From an uncultured Muribaculaceae bacterium (GTDB lineage Bacteria > Bacteroidota > Bacteroidia > Bacteroidales > Muribaculaceae): a stretch of DNA of 5,433 bases. Position numbers and translations under genes: made by a program. Every line of letters starts with the position of its first letter. Position 1 is the stretch's first letter. Below are positions 1 through 5,155 of the stretch, one piece after another. The notes under the pieces were generated by a model. It was not told where the DNA came from. It ran no database searches and saw only the letters and a program-made list of their open reading frames with translations. The stretch is from contig CAJLLX010000118.1 of assembly GCA_905207535.1 (NCBI GenBank), positions 1 to 5,433 on the forward strand, in the 5' to 3' direction.

Positions 1-23
1 GCCAGGATCAAACTCTTCGTTGT
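1..23 (-). rRNA. rrs: 16S ribosomal RNA, extreme 5' end (partial)
   Basis: Read on the minus strand, the first 16 bases are AGAGTTTGATCCTGGC, the universally conserved segment near the 5' end of 16S rRNA (the classic 27F primer site). About seven further bases, ACAACGA, precede it, which puts the mature 5' end near position 23 by analogy with other bacteria, where this segment starts at about nucleotide 8. The rest of the gene lies outside the left edge. The two promoters and the leader to the right all point into it, so this is the start of an rRNA operon. The exact 5' end is uncertain by a few bases. Confidence 0.95.
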
Positions 24-311
24 TGTTATCTTGTTTTCTTTTTCTTCAAAAGATTTGTTGCTGTGCAACACCGATAACCCATTGCCGAACGAATCATCAC
101 CCGCGCCGACTTTCATTTTCAGCGCCATGCTCAGAAATCCGCTGATATCCCATCGGATATCAGAATTGGTTAAGAATTGACCAAGGAACTTTTCGCTTCC
201 TCCCGCCGCCTTCGCGGCAGGCGGAGCTAATAGCTCTTGTACTACTCTATGTCTATTGTAACTCTTTCAATGTTCTCTTTGACCGGCCTCCTTTTCAGGA
301 GGGGCGAAAAA
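24..311 (-). other. Pre-16S rRNA leader (transcribed spacer with hairpins)
   Basis: This is the stretch between the proximal rRNA promoter and the 16S 5' end. It has no credible reading frame. It holds several inverted repeats that would fold in the precursor: 56-61 with 65-70 (TGTTGC/GCAACA); 142-149 with 156-163 (perfect CTGATATC/GATATCAG, 6-nt loop); 203-224 (a GC-rich nested hairpin); 224-236 (GAGCTA A TAGCTC); and 287-292 with 297-302 (CCTCCT/AGGAGG, 4-nt loop). The last would lie about 10-25 nt into the transcript from P2. Leader stems usually serve processing or antitermination, but the 3' partner of any processing stem lies beyond the 16S gene, outside the window. Confidence 0.75.
142..163 (-). 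repeat. Perfect 8-bp stem hairpin in the rRNA leader
   Basis: The arms CTGATATC (142-149) and GATATCAG (156-163) are perfectly complementary around a 6-nt loop. It lies about 120 nt upstream of the mature 16S end, inside the precursor. It is a plausible processing or folding element. No sequence evidence names the enzyme. Confidence 0.6.
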
Positions 312-316
312 CGTTG

Positions 317-348
317 CAAAGTTAAAAACTAATTTTCAAACCCGCAAA
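317..348 (-). promoter_or_regulatory. rRNA promoter P2 (proximal), Bacteroidota type
   Basis: On the minus strand there is TTTG (348-345), a 20-nt spacer, then TAACTTTG (324-317) followed by C. This matches the Bacteroidota vegetative promoter (-33 TTTG, 19-21 nt, -7 TAnnTTTG). A second TTTG at 340-337 is too close to the -7 box to be the partner. The DNA just upstream (349-380) is a run of A-tracts on the minus strand, resembling the AT-rich upstream elements that boost rRNA promoters. Transcription would start near 311 and give a leader of about 290 nt. Confidence 0.85.
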
Positions 349-360
349 TTTTTCGTCGTT

Positions 361-552
361 TTTTTCAAACTTTTTTTTCAGAGACCCCGGAGCAGCCATC
401 CGGCCACCGCGTCGGGCGCCATCTGCCATCTCTTGCGAGATTCAACCATCCGGCCTCAGCCCCTTCGAGCGTCAGGCCATTCAGTCTTGGCTCCTTCCCG
501 CGTCAGCCTTGCGGCCTCCGCTCGGGCGGGACCTCCGTCCCAAAAGCGAGTG
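361..552. other. Non-coding spacer between the two rRNA promoters
   Basis: About 190 bp of GC-rich DNA with no supportable gene. It holds loosely repeated pieces: CCATCCGG at 396-403 and 446-453, and GCGTC followed by GGG, AGG or AGC three times. A small hairpin, ATCTC-TTGC-GAGAT, lies at 428-441. A short inverted repeat, GGGAC-CTCC-GTCCC, lies just downstream of P1. It would be transcribed from P1 only. CCATCCGG is the complement of the CCGGATGG block that recurs at 4011, 5108 and 5181. Confidence 0.55.
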
Positions 553-584
553 CAAAGGTAGAGACTTTATTTAAAACCACCAAA
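553..584 (-). promoter_or_regulatory. rRNA promoter P1 (distal), Bacteroidota type
   Basis: On the minus strand there is TTTG (584-581), a 20-nt spacer, then TACCTTTG (560-553) followed by CA. This is a textbook match to the TTTG-N19-21-TAnnTTTG consensus. The sequence upstream (585-620) is AT-rich, with A- and T-tracts. With P2 about 235 bp downstream, it forms a tandem promoter pair for the 16S gene. Transcription would start near 547. Confidence 0.85.
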
Positions 585-853
585 CATTTCCACAAAAAAT
601 TTTCAAAAATTATGTTCTTTAGCATACTTTTAGAGCACTTCAAAGCCCCTCAGAGCCCCCAGAGGGCTTCTTAATGCCGTAATATACATTATTTTACCTT
701 CTGCGGCTCTTCAGTTCCGCCCATTAGTCGCACAAATGTCCACAACGTTGGCAAAAATCAGCCAAAATGGCTCGCAGTTTTGTCACATCACATATTTTCG
801 CTAATTTCGTAGTGCGGTCATCGCCCATCCCGGCGGCACCCGCGCCCGAACAA
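585..853. other. Intergenic region without a recognisable gene
   Basis: It lies between the divergent rRNA promoter P1 and the repeat upstream of the DUF1460 gene. No reading frame shows coding character and no tRNA-like fold was seen. The only structure is an inverted repeat with one bulge, AAGCCC-C-TC (643-651) against GAGGGCTT (662-669). It could be a weak terminator or chance. I found no convincing TAnnTTTG promoter on the plus strand for the gene at 1027. TACCTTCT near 697 resembles the -7 box but has no partner. Confidence 0.5.
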
Positions 854-930
854 GCGCCATTTATATAAGCGTCACATATAAAAACGCCTTTTACAAAGGA
901 GCCACATATAAAAGCGCCCTTTATATAGGT
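854..930. repeat. Degenerate 30-bp tandem repeat
   Basis: Two adjacent 30-bp units, 871-900 and 901-930, agree at 24 of 30 positions. Both begin G-Y-CACATATAAAA and continue with RCGCC and a TTTA block. A preceding partial copy (854-870) matches the second half of the 901-930 unit at 14 of 17 positions. The unit alternates an AT-rich TATATA core with GCGCC. It is non-coding, about 100 bp ahead of the amidase gene. Function unknown. Confidence 0.65.
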
Positions 931-969
931 GCCTTCTTATATCTGAGCGTTCGCGCCCTCTATTATAAT

Positions 970-987
970 ATAGCGCAGCGGCGCTAT
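970..987. repeat. Inverted repeat upstream of the amidase gene
   Basis: The arms ATAGCGC (970-976) and GCGCTAT (981-987) are perfectly complementary around AGCG. The repeat sits about 40 bp before the start codon at 1027. It could be an operator-like dyad or a 5'-UTR hairpin. The sequence does not decide which. Confidence 0.5.
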
Positions 988-1026
988 TCGCGCACTAAAA
1001 ATAATAATTCAGCAAAATTTCAAGCA

Positions 1027-1893
1027 ATGAATCCGCTTCGCATACTTCTCCCGATCCTGCTCCTCTCCCTGGCAGCCCTCGCCCCGCGCTCCGCGGCGCA
1101 AAACGTGCACTTCGCCCGCGAGGCCTCCGACACCACACGCATCACCGACATCCTCAAGGCCGAAGCCGCCACCGACCGCCCCGGCAACGTCACCCGCATC
1201 GCCGCATATTTCACCGACACCCCCTACGGCGCCGGCACTCTCGACCGCGACAGCGTGGAGACGCTCACCGTGAATCTCGACTCGCTCGACTGCACTACAT
1301 TCGTCGAGACCGTCCTCGCCCTGGCATATACCGCCCGCGAATACCGCCATAGCTGGCGCGACTTCACCTACAACCTCGCCCGCCTGCGCTATCGCGGCGG
1401 CGAGGAGAACGGCTACGGCTCGCGCCTCCACTATGTGAGCGAATGGATAGTCGACAATGTGGCGCGCGGCAACCTCCGCGAGGTCACCGCCGACATCCCC
1501 GGAGTGCGTTACGCCGTGAAATCGCTCGACTATATGAGCCGCCACGCCGACGCCTACCCCGCTCTGGCCAACGAGAGCAACCTGCAGGCCATCCGCAATG
1601 TAGAATCGGGCTACGCCAACCATCGCTTCCCCTACATCAAAGCATCGGCGGTAAAGACCAAGACACTCGCGCCCGTGGTCCGCGACGGCGACGTGGTGAT
1701 CTTCACCACCTCCATCCACGGCCTCGACGCCACCCACATGGGAATAATAAAACTGCGCGACGACGGCACTTCCCTCCTCCTCCACGCCTCGAGCAAAGCC
1801 GGCAAGGTGCTCGTCGACCCGCTGACGCTCCCCGAATATGTGGCACGCCAGCGCCCCGAAGGGATCCGCATCGTCCGCCTCAACGCCGACTGA
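1027..1893 (+). CDS. Secreted DUF1460-family N-acetylmuramoyl-L-alanine amidase-like protein (NlpC/P60 fold)
   Basis: The predicted 288-residue protein has an N-terminal hydrophobic signal segment (residues 5-24, after Arg5, with a possible cleavage near SAAQ), so it is probably exported to the periplasm or outer membrane. The core matches the DUF1460 (PF07313) branch of NlpC/P60-like cysteine peptidases. Cys89 in LDCTTFVE is the likely nucleophile, GDVVIF (221-226) the strand before the active-site loop, His237 in THMGI the likely general base, and LLHASS (251-256) a further family motif. A characterised Bacteroides member cleaves between anhydro-MurNAc and the stem peptide in muropeptides. 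Transfer of that exact specificity here is inference. The length fits the family. The ATG at 1027 is preceded by AT-rich sequence with no Shine-Dalgarno, as is common in Bacteroidota. It stands alone, with no muropeptide-recycling genes beside it and no clear promoter seen. Confidence 0.88.
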   Translation: MNPLRILLPILLLSLAALAPRSAAQNVHFAREASDTTRITDILKAEAATDRPGNVTRIAAYFTDTPYGAGTLDRDSVETLTVNLDSLDCTTFVETVLALAYTAREYRHSWRDFTYNLARLRYRGGEENGYGSRLHYVSEWIVDNVARGNLREVTADIPGVRYAVKSLDYMSRHADAYPALANESNLQAIRNVESGYANHRFPYIKASAVKTKTLAPVVRDGDVVIFTTSIHGLDATHMGIIKLRDDGTSLLLHASSKAGKVLVDPLTLPEYVARQRPEGIRIVRLNAD

Positions 1894-1927
1894 CCTCACC
1901 CCATACAACAGGCTCCCACACCCTTAT

Positions 1928-1961
1928 CCCCTATACAATAAGAGCCCCTATATAATAGGAA
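1928..1961. repeat. Short tandem repeat, 17-bp period, behind the amidase gene
   Basis: Unit 1 (1928-1944) is CCCCTATACAATAAGAG. Unit 2 (1945-1961) is CCCCTATATAATAGGAA. They agree at 14 of 17 positions, and related CCCTTAT pieces lie on both sides (1921 and 1962). The second unit includes the small dyad CCTAT-ATA-ATAGG. The motif resembles the CCCTTTATATAGGTGCC segment of the repeat upstream of the same gene. Function unknown. Confidence 0.5.
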
Positions 1962-2012
1962 CCCTTATTTAACGTATCATCGCACATACAGTGCCCACCG
2001 GCGCGGGCGGAG

Positions 2013-2249
2013 TCAACATTCCTCAACATGCGGGCGCACCACCGACTCGCGATTGATCAGCCGCGGCAGGATCTCCACAGTGGTATTTTTCGCGGGATTG
2101 CCCAATATCCTGTCCATCAGTATCTTCACTGCCGCGATGCCGATATGCTCCACCGGCTGCGACACGCAGCTAACCGCCGGATTGAGATAATTGAGATACA
2201 CATTGTCGTCAAACGAAATCAGCGACACCTCCTCGGACACCTTCACTCC
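2013..2249 (-). pseudogene. LacI-family transcriptional regulator, C-terminal remnant
   Basis: On the minus strand this frame ends at a normal stop (TGA, 2015-2013) and encodes about 78 residues typical of the C-terminal end of LacI/GalR regulators: VSLISFDDN, then VSQPVEHIGIAAVKILMDRI, then EILPRLINRESV. In whole family members (about 330-345 residues) these segments form the last strands and helices of the sugar-binding, periplasmic-binding-protein-like domain. The helix-turn-helix and roughly the first 260 residues are missing. Family-like sequence begins at codons GGA GTG AAG (2249-2241) and is preceded directly by an in-frame TAA (2252-2250), so the break is sharp. A GTG at 2246 after AAGGA could in principle start translation, but the product would lack DNA binding. 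I call it a non-functional remnant. Confidence 0.8.
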
Positions 2250-2250
2250 T

Positions 2251-2343
2251 TATTCGGCACTCTTCATATTCTCTATTGGCGTGCTGCTGAGCAACTTCGT
2301 CTTCAACACCATCCGCCGCGCCACCATCACCCACACCCCCTAA
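2251..2343 (+). pseudogene. C-terminal remnant of an integral membrane protein (possible transporter)
   Basis: The plus-strand frame ending at TAA 2341-2343 encodes about 30 residues. A hydrophobic segment ALFIFSIGVLLSNFVF is followed by basic residues (NTIRRATITHTP), as in the last transmembrane helix and cytoplasmic tail of many permeases. Third codon positions are nearly all C or G over the last 20 codons, as in the real genes of this window. There is no start codon with a plausible N-terminus. Family-like sequence seems to begin exactly where the LacI remnant ends. A transporter divergent from a LacI regulator would fit, but the family cannot be named from so short a piece. Confidence 0.5.
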
Positions 2344-2369
2344 GCTCTCCCCTCCCGGCATGTTCAGTG

Positions 2370-2389
2370 ATCACGCGAGCTCGCGTGAT
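2370..2389. repeat. Perfect 20-bp palindrome
   Basis: ATCACGCGAGCTCGCGTGAT is identical to its reverse complement. It lies in the non-coding stretch between the gene remnants and the enolase terminator. It has the same length as the palindromes at 3988, 4046, 5083 and 5156, but a different sequence, and it lacks the CCGGATGG block. A homopyrimidine stretch follows at about 2391-2420, as behind the 4046 copy. Confidence 0.6.
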
Positions 2390-2431
2390 AATCCCCCCTT
2401 TCCTCTCTCTTCCTCCCTCTGCACTGTGCTG

Positions 2432-2451
2432 AGGACGCAGTCCGAAGTCCT
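2432..2451. repeat. Imperfect inverted repeat (AGGAC/GTCCT)
   Basis: AGGAC (2432-2436) pairs with GTCCT (2447-2451), and GGAC-GCA-GTCC is nested at 2433-2443. It shares the GGACGCA start with the palindromes at 4046 and 5083, so it may be a decayed relative. This is a weak call. Confidence 0.35.
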
Positions 2452-2465
2452 TTCTCTCCTGTCTG

Positions 2466-2522
2466 AAAAAAGCCGGGGAGGCCGAGCCGCCTGTTGCGGC
2501 CCGGCCTCCCGGTCATTTTTTT
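2466..2522 (-). terminator. Rho-independent terminator of enolase (bidirectional form)
   Basis: A long GC-rich hairpin has arms 2472-2490 and 2496-2513 around the loop CTGTT, with one bulge. It is flanked by AAAAAA on the left (2466-2471) and a T-run on the right (2515-2522). Read on the minus strand it starts about 40 nt after the enolase stop and ends in GGCTTTTTT, a standard intrinsic terminator. The T-run on the plus side means it could also stop transcription coming from the left. Confidence 0.9.
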
Positions 2523-2561
2523 CCATCTCACGCCCTCACATCGGGGCGCAAATGTGTGGTC

Positions 2562-3854
2562 TTATTCAGCGCGTTTGGTCTTCTTGCCATAGCCGTATAC
2601 AGCTGCGTCGCCAAGTTCCTCCTCGATGCGGAGAAGCTGGTTGTACTTAGCCATACGGTCGGAGCGGGAAGCCGAACCGGTCTTGATCTGACCTGCGTTG
2701 GTAGCTACGGCGATGTCGGCGATGGTAGCGTCCTCAGTTTCGCCCGAGCGGTGCGAGATCACTGCGGTGTAGCCATTGCGCTGAGCCAGCTCTACGGCGC
2801 GCAGAGTCTCGGTCAGCGAACCGATCTGGTTAACCTTCACGAGGATAGAGTTGGCGCAACCCTCCTCGATACCGCGCTTCAGATACTTCACGTTGGTCAC
2901 GAACAGGTCGTCGCCTACGAGCTGGCAACGGTCGCCGATGAGGTCGGTGAGGATCTTCCAGCCGGCCCAGTCGTTCTCGGCCATGCCGTCCTCGATCGAG
3001 TCGATAGGATATTTCTCTACGAGGCCTTTCAGGAACTCAGCCTGCTGCTCGGAGGTGAGCTTGGGAGCGTCGGCACCCTGCTTCCAGGTGTAGTCGTAAA
3101 CGCCATCTTTGTAGAACTCCGACGATGCGCAGTCCAGACCGATGGTCACGTCCTTGCCGGGCTTGTAGCCTGCCAGCTCGATAGCCTTGATGATCACGTT
3201 CAGAGCGTCCTCGGTGCCGTCGAGTGTGGGAGCGAAACCGCCCTCGTCACCTACTGCAGTCGACAGGCCGCGCTCTTTGAGCACCTTCTTCAGGTTGTGG
3301 AACACCTCTGTACCCATGCGGATACCTTCGTGGAACGAGGTAGCGCCGATAGGACGGATCATGAACTCCTGGAAGCAGATGGGGGCATCGGAGTGAGCAC
3401 CGCCGTTGATGATGTTCATCATAGGCACGGGCAGCGCGTAGGTGTTGCAACCGCCGATGTACTTGTACAGGGGCAGGTCGAGATAGTCGGCAGCAGCCTT
3501 GGCTACAGCGAGGCTGACACCCAGGATGGCGTTGGCGCCAAGATTGCTCTTGGTGTCGGTGCCGTCGAGAGCAAGCATCTTCTCGTCGATAGCGATCTGA
3601 TCAAGAGCGCTCATACCCTTCAGGGCGTCGGCGATAGGACCGTTCACGTTGGCTACGGCTTTCAGCACGCCCTTGCCCATGTAGCGGTTCTTGTCACCGT
3701 CACGAAGCTCCAGAGCCTCGTTGACACCGGTAGATGCACCGGAGGGAACAGATGCACGGCCGCGTGCACCGCTTTCAAGGATTACGTCAACTTCTACTGT
3801 GGGGTTGCCACGGGAGTCGAGCACCTCACGACCAATGATTTTTTCAATTTTCAT
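2562..3854 (-). CDS. eno: Enolase (phosphopyruvate hydratase, EC 4.2.1.11)
   Basis: This enzyme interconverts 2-phosphoglycerate and phosphoenolpyruvate in glycolysis and gluconeogenesis, in the cytoplasm. The 430-residue product has the usual bacterial length and all hallmarks: N-terminal EKIIGREVLDSRGNPTVEV, PSGASTG (37-43), GGAHSD with His154, Glu163, catalytic Glu204 in GDEGGFAP, Mg ligands Asp241 (LDCASSEF), Glu288 (SIEDG) and Asp315 (GDD), catalytic Lys340 in the signature ILVKVNQIGS, HRSGETED (368-375) and Lys391 (KTGS). The frame is open back to 3953, but the extra 33 residues come from repeat DNA and match nothing in enolases. I therefore start at the ATG at 3854-3852, which gives MKIEKIIG. 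No strong Shine-Dalgarno precedes it, only AAAAAGC. It appears to be transcribed alone, from a site near 4141 to the terminator at about 2466. Confidence 0.98.
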   Translation of the reverse strand: MKIEKIIGREVLDSRGNPTVEVDVILESGARGRASVPSGASTGVNEALELRDGDKNRYMGKGVLKAVANVNGPIADALKGMSALDQIAIDEKMLALDGTDTKSNLGANAILGVSLAVAKAAADYLDLPLYKYIGGCNTYALPVPMMNIINGGAHSDAPICFQEFMIRPIGATSFHEGIRMGTEVFHNLKKVLKERGLSTAVGDEGGFAPTLDGTEDALNVIIKAIELAGYKPGKDVTIGLDCASSEFYKDGVYDYTWKQGADAPKLTSEQQAEFLKGLVEKYPIDSIEDGMAENDWAGWKILTDLIGDRCQLVGDDLFVTNVKYLKRGIEEGCANSILVKVNQIGSLTETLRAVELAQRNGYTAVISHRSGETEDATIADIAVATNAGQIKTGSASRSDRMAKYNQLLRIEEELGDAAVYGYGKKTKRAE

Positions 3855-3911
3855 AACTGATTTGCTTTTTAGCTTTATCTGGTTGTTTGATTGTCCTTTT
3901 TTCTTCCCCCA

Positions 3912-4044
3912 CCTCCGGGTATCCGTCCCACTCCCCCCGGGGTTTCCGTCCACCTGCTCCCCCTCCGGGGTTATCGTCCACTCGTAGGGTCGCGGCTTGC
4001 TGCGACCGGTCCGGATGGCCCCTCCGGGTTATCGTCCACCTGTA
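3912..4044. repeat. Degenerate tandem repeat, CCTCCGGGGTTATCGTCCAC family
   Basis: Four copies are visible, starting near 3912, 3934, 3962 and 4020. Each has a CYCCGGGG block followed by a TTATCGTCCAC-like block (TATCCGTCCCAC, TTTCCGTCCAC, TTATCGTCCAC and TTATCGTCCAC). The last two continue into TCGTAG or CTGTAG and then directly into a 20-bp palindrome (3988 and 4046). Copies 3 and 4 are about 58 bp apart and nearly identical, which suggests a recent duplication of a repeat-plus-palindrome module. Non-coding. Confidence 0.6.
3988..4027. repeat. Composite palindromic element A (palindrome plus CCGGATGG block)
   Basis: An imperfect 20-bp palindrome, GGTCGCGGCTTGCTGCGACC (3988-4007), is followed after GGT by CCGGATGGCCCCTCCGG (4011-4027). 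The second block can itself fold (CCGGA with TCCGG). It is preceded by CGTAG. Compared with element B, the palindrome differs in sequence but keeps its pairing: the third base pair is T-A here and A-T in B. Confidence 0.65.
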
Positions 4045-4045
4045 G

Positions 4046-4065
4046 GGACGCACCATGGTGCGTCC
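4046..4065. repeat. Perfect 20-bp palindrome, element D
   Basis: GGACGCACCATGGTGCGTCC is a perfect palindrome, identical to the one at 5083-5102. The identity extends seven bases to the left (CCTGTAG), giving 27 identical bases (4039-4065 and 5076-5102). Here no CCGGATGG block follows. Instead a pyrimidine run begins at once. Confidence 0.75.
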
Positions 4066-4147
4066 TCCCCCCCTTCTCTTCCCCCCATTTTTGTTCCCTT
4101 CCGGCCGTTCGCTGTTCCCCCTATTGTGCAAACGGCTTTTCCAACCG

Positions 4148-4155
4148 CAAAGTTA
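4148..4155 (-). promoter_or_regulatory. Probable -7 box of the enolase promoter
   Basis: The minus strand reads TTTTTGTAACTTTGCGG, with TAACTTTG at 4155-4148, the same -7 box as rRNA promoter P2. At the correct distance upstream (19-21 nt) there is only AAGG, AGGT or AAAG rather than TTTG, so the -33 element is weak or absent. A start near 4141 would give enolase a leader of about 290 nt carrying the repeat cluster. No closer TAnnTTTG box was found. Confidence 0.5.
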
Positions 4156-4204
4156 CAAAAATTTCGTAATATTCACCTTTTTAACTTCTGAAAATACGTG
4201 CCAA

Positions 4205-4924
4205 TTACTCAAGGCTGCTCAGCGTCAGCTCCGACGTGGGGTTCACCACCCTCAGGTCGTTGAAAAGCGGCAGATAGTCGCGGTGCGAAGGCGCCAGGAT
4301 CACAAATTGTATCTCCGTCTTGTCGTCCTCGTAGTCATATTTGATAAAAAACGTCGACAGATGCACCCGATGGTCCTCGAACACCCCGCGGTACACCTCC
4401 ACATCGCTCACTATGCCATTGATTTTGAGCGTCACAGTGCGGCTCTCCTGCCCCATATTGCGCCGCTGCTCCACGCGCTCGAAGATCACCAGTATCACAA
4501 GTATCAGCGCCGTAGCGATAATCGAGCACCAGTACATCCCCACGCCCACGGCCATACCTATCGCCGCCGTCATCCATATTCCTGCAGCCGTGGTCAGTCC
4601 GCGCACGGCCCCCTTCATGTGTATCATCGCGCCGCCGCCAAGGAAGCCCACGCCGGTGATCACCTGGGCCGCTATACGCCCCGGATCGCCGTTTTTCAGA
4701 CCCAAATACACCTGCGGCACATAAATCGACAGCAGCATCGCCAGGCACGCGCCCATCGAGATCAGTGCGAACGTGCGCACACCCGCTATCTGCCCCTTGC
4801 GCTTGCGCTCAGCGCCCACCAGCGCCCCCAGCAGCATACTCAGCACCAACCTGAACACACCATTTCCCAGCGTCACCTCCAGCGAATTGAGGTCCCTGTA
4901 AATCATCTCCACAAATTCCCACAT
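4205..4924 (-). CDS. MgtC/SapB family inner-membrane protein
   Basis: The product is about 239 residues from the ATG at 4924. A GTG three codons earlier (4933) is a possible alternative, and an in-frame TAA blocks longer starts. The membrane half carries the family signature blocks in order: GALVGAERKRKGQIAGVRT (about 33-51), FALISMGA, DPGRIAAQVITGVGFLGGGA (about 80-99) and VRGLTTAAGIWMTAAIGMAV (about 107-126). Around five hydrophobic helices lie between residues 25 and 148. A soluble C-terminal part (about 155-239) contains RTVTLKING and mixed beta/alpha sequence, probably a small regulatory domain as in other MgtC-like proteins. Family members are linked to survival at low magnesium and to control of membrane ATP synthase in some pathogens. 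Family members of this kind are common in commensals and the role is often unknown, so I give no symbol. It appears to be transcribed from its own promoter at 5236-5266. Confidence 0.9.
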   Translation of the reverse strand: MWEFVEMIYRDLNSLEVTLGNGVFRLVLSMLLGALVGAERKRKGQIAGVRTFALISMGACLAMLLSIYVPQVYLGLKNGDPGRIAAQVITGVGFLGGGAMIHMKGAVRGLTTAAGIWMTAAIGMAVGVGMYWCSIIATALILVILVIFERVEQRRNMGQESRTVTLKINGIVSDVEVYRGVFEDHRVHLSTFFIKYDYEDDKTEIQFVILAPSHRDYLPLFNDLRVVNPTSELTLSSLE

Positions 4925-4952
4925 ATCCTTCACATATTTAATCCATTACACA

Positions 4953-5070
4953 TCTCCCCCTCTCCCCCCTTCCTTCCTCTCCCCCTTCTCCTCCTTTCCT
5001 CTTTCCTCTTCCCCTTCTTCCGTCTTCCGTCTTCCTCCTTCTTTCCCTCCTTCTTTCCCTCCTTGTTTCC
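4953..5070. repeat. Homopyrimidine/homopurine tract with short tandem repeats
   Basis: In 118 nt the plus strand has only three purines (G at 5022, 5029 and 5065), and 4953-5021 is 69 pyrimidines in a row. Inside it are CTTCCGT twice (5017-5030) and CCTTCTTTCCCT twice, plus a third copy with two mismatches (5037-5070). Such tracts can form triplex DNA and can change length by slippage. On the mgtC transcript the tract is all A and G, with many GGAGG motifs. Confidence 0.75.
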
Positions 5071-5082
5071 GCCTGCCTGTAG

Positions 5083-5126
5083 GGACGCACCATGGTGCGT
5101 CCGTAGCCCGGATGGCCCCTCTCCGG
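5083..5126. repeat. Composite palindromic element B
   Basis: The perfect palindrome GGACGCACCATGGTGCGTCC (5083-5102) is followed by the 5-nt spacer GTAGC, then CCGGATGGCCCCTCTCCGG (5108-5126). Its palindrome plus seven bases to the left duplicate 4039-4065 exactly. Confidence 0.75.
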
Positions 5127-5155
5127 CTTCCCTTTTAAGTAATTCTTTTTTAGTT

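Larger units (their letters stand above)
3855..4204 (-). other. eno-mgtC intergenic region: enolase leader filled with repeats
   Basis: About 350 nt without a credible gene. Next to enolase (3855-3910) it is T-rich on the plus strand. At 3911-4065 there is a cluster of CCTCCGGG/TTATCGTCCAC repeats and two 20-bp palindromes. At 4066-4105 there is a pyrimidine-rich run. At 4148-4155 there is a promoter -7 box on the minus strand. No obvious terminator hairpin lies between the mgtC stop (4205) and that box, so some read-through from mgtC is possible. Confidence 0.6.

Noticed and set aside
585..1020. tRNA or small RNA gene between the rRNA promoters and the amidase
   Set aside because: No cloverleaf, no CCA-end pattern and no conserved T-arm sequence found by eye. 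Only short hairpins and the tandem repeat.
1009..1908. 299-codon frame on the minus strand opposite the DUF1460 gene
   Set aside because: Antisense shadow. The plus-strand product has a signal peptide and the family motifs, while the minus product has no recognisable features.
1443..1955. 170-codon plus-strand frame overlapping the amidase
   Set aside because: Out-of-frame shadow rich in Arg/Pro/His, as expected from a GC-rich gene read in another frame.
2556..3860. 434-codon open frame on the plus strand opposite enolase
   Set aside because: It is an exact antisense shadow of eno, whose motifs and length are complete. The frame is open because of the strong codon bias of the real gene.
3855..3953. 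33-residue N-terminal extension of enolase
   Set aside because: It is translated from repeat and T-rich leader DNA and is absent from enolases. MKIEKIIGREVLDSRGN at 3854 is the normal start.
3912..4065. CRISPR-like array (repeats with spacers)
   Set aside because: The repeats are degenerate and unevenly spaced, with no uniform unique spacers and no cas genes. They behave as interspersed palindromic elements.
4046..5102. Insertion sequence or transposon bounded by the 27-bp repeats
   Set aside because: The repeats are in direct orientation with palindromic cores. The DNA between holds an ordinary MgtC-family gene and no transposase, and no target-site duplication is evident.
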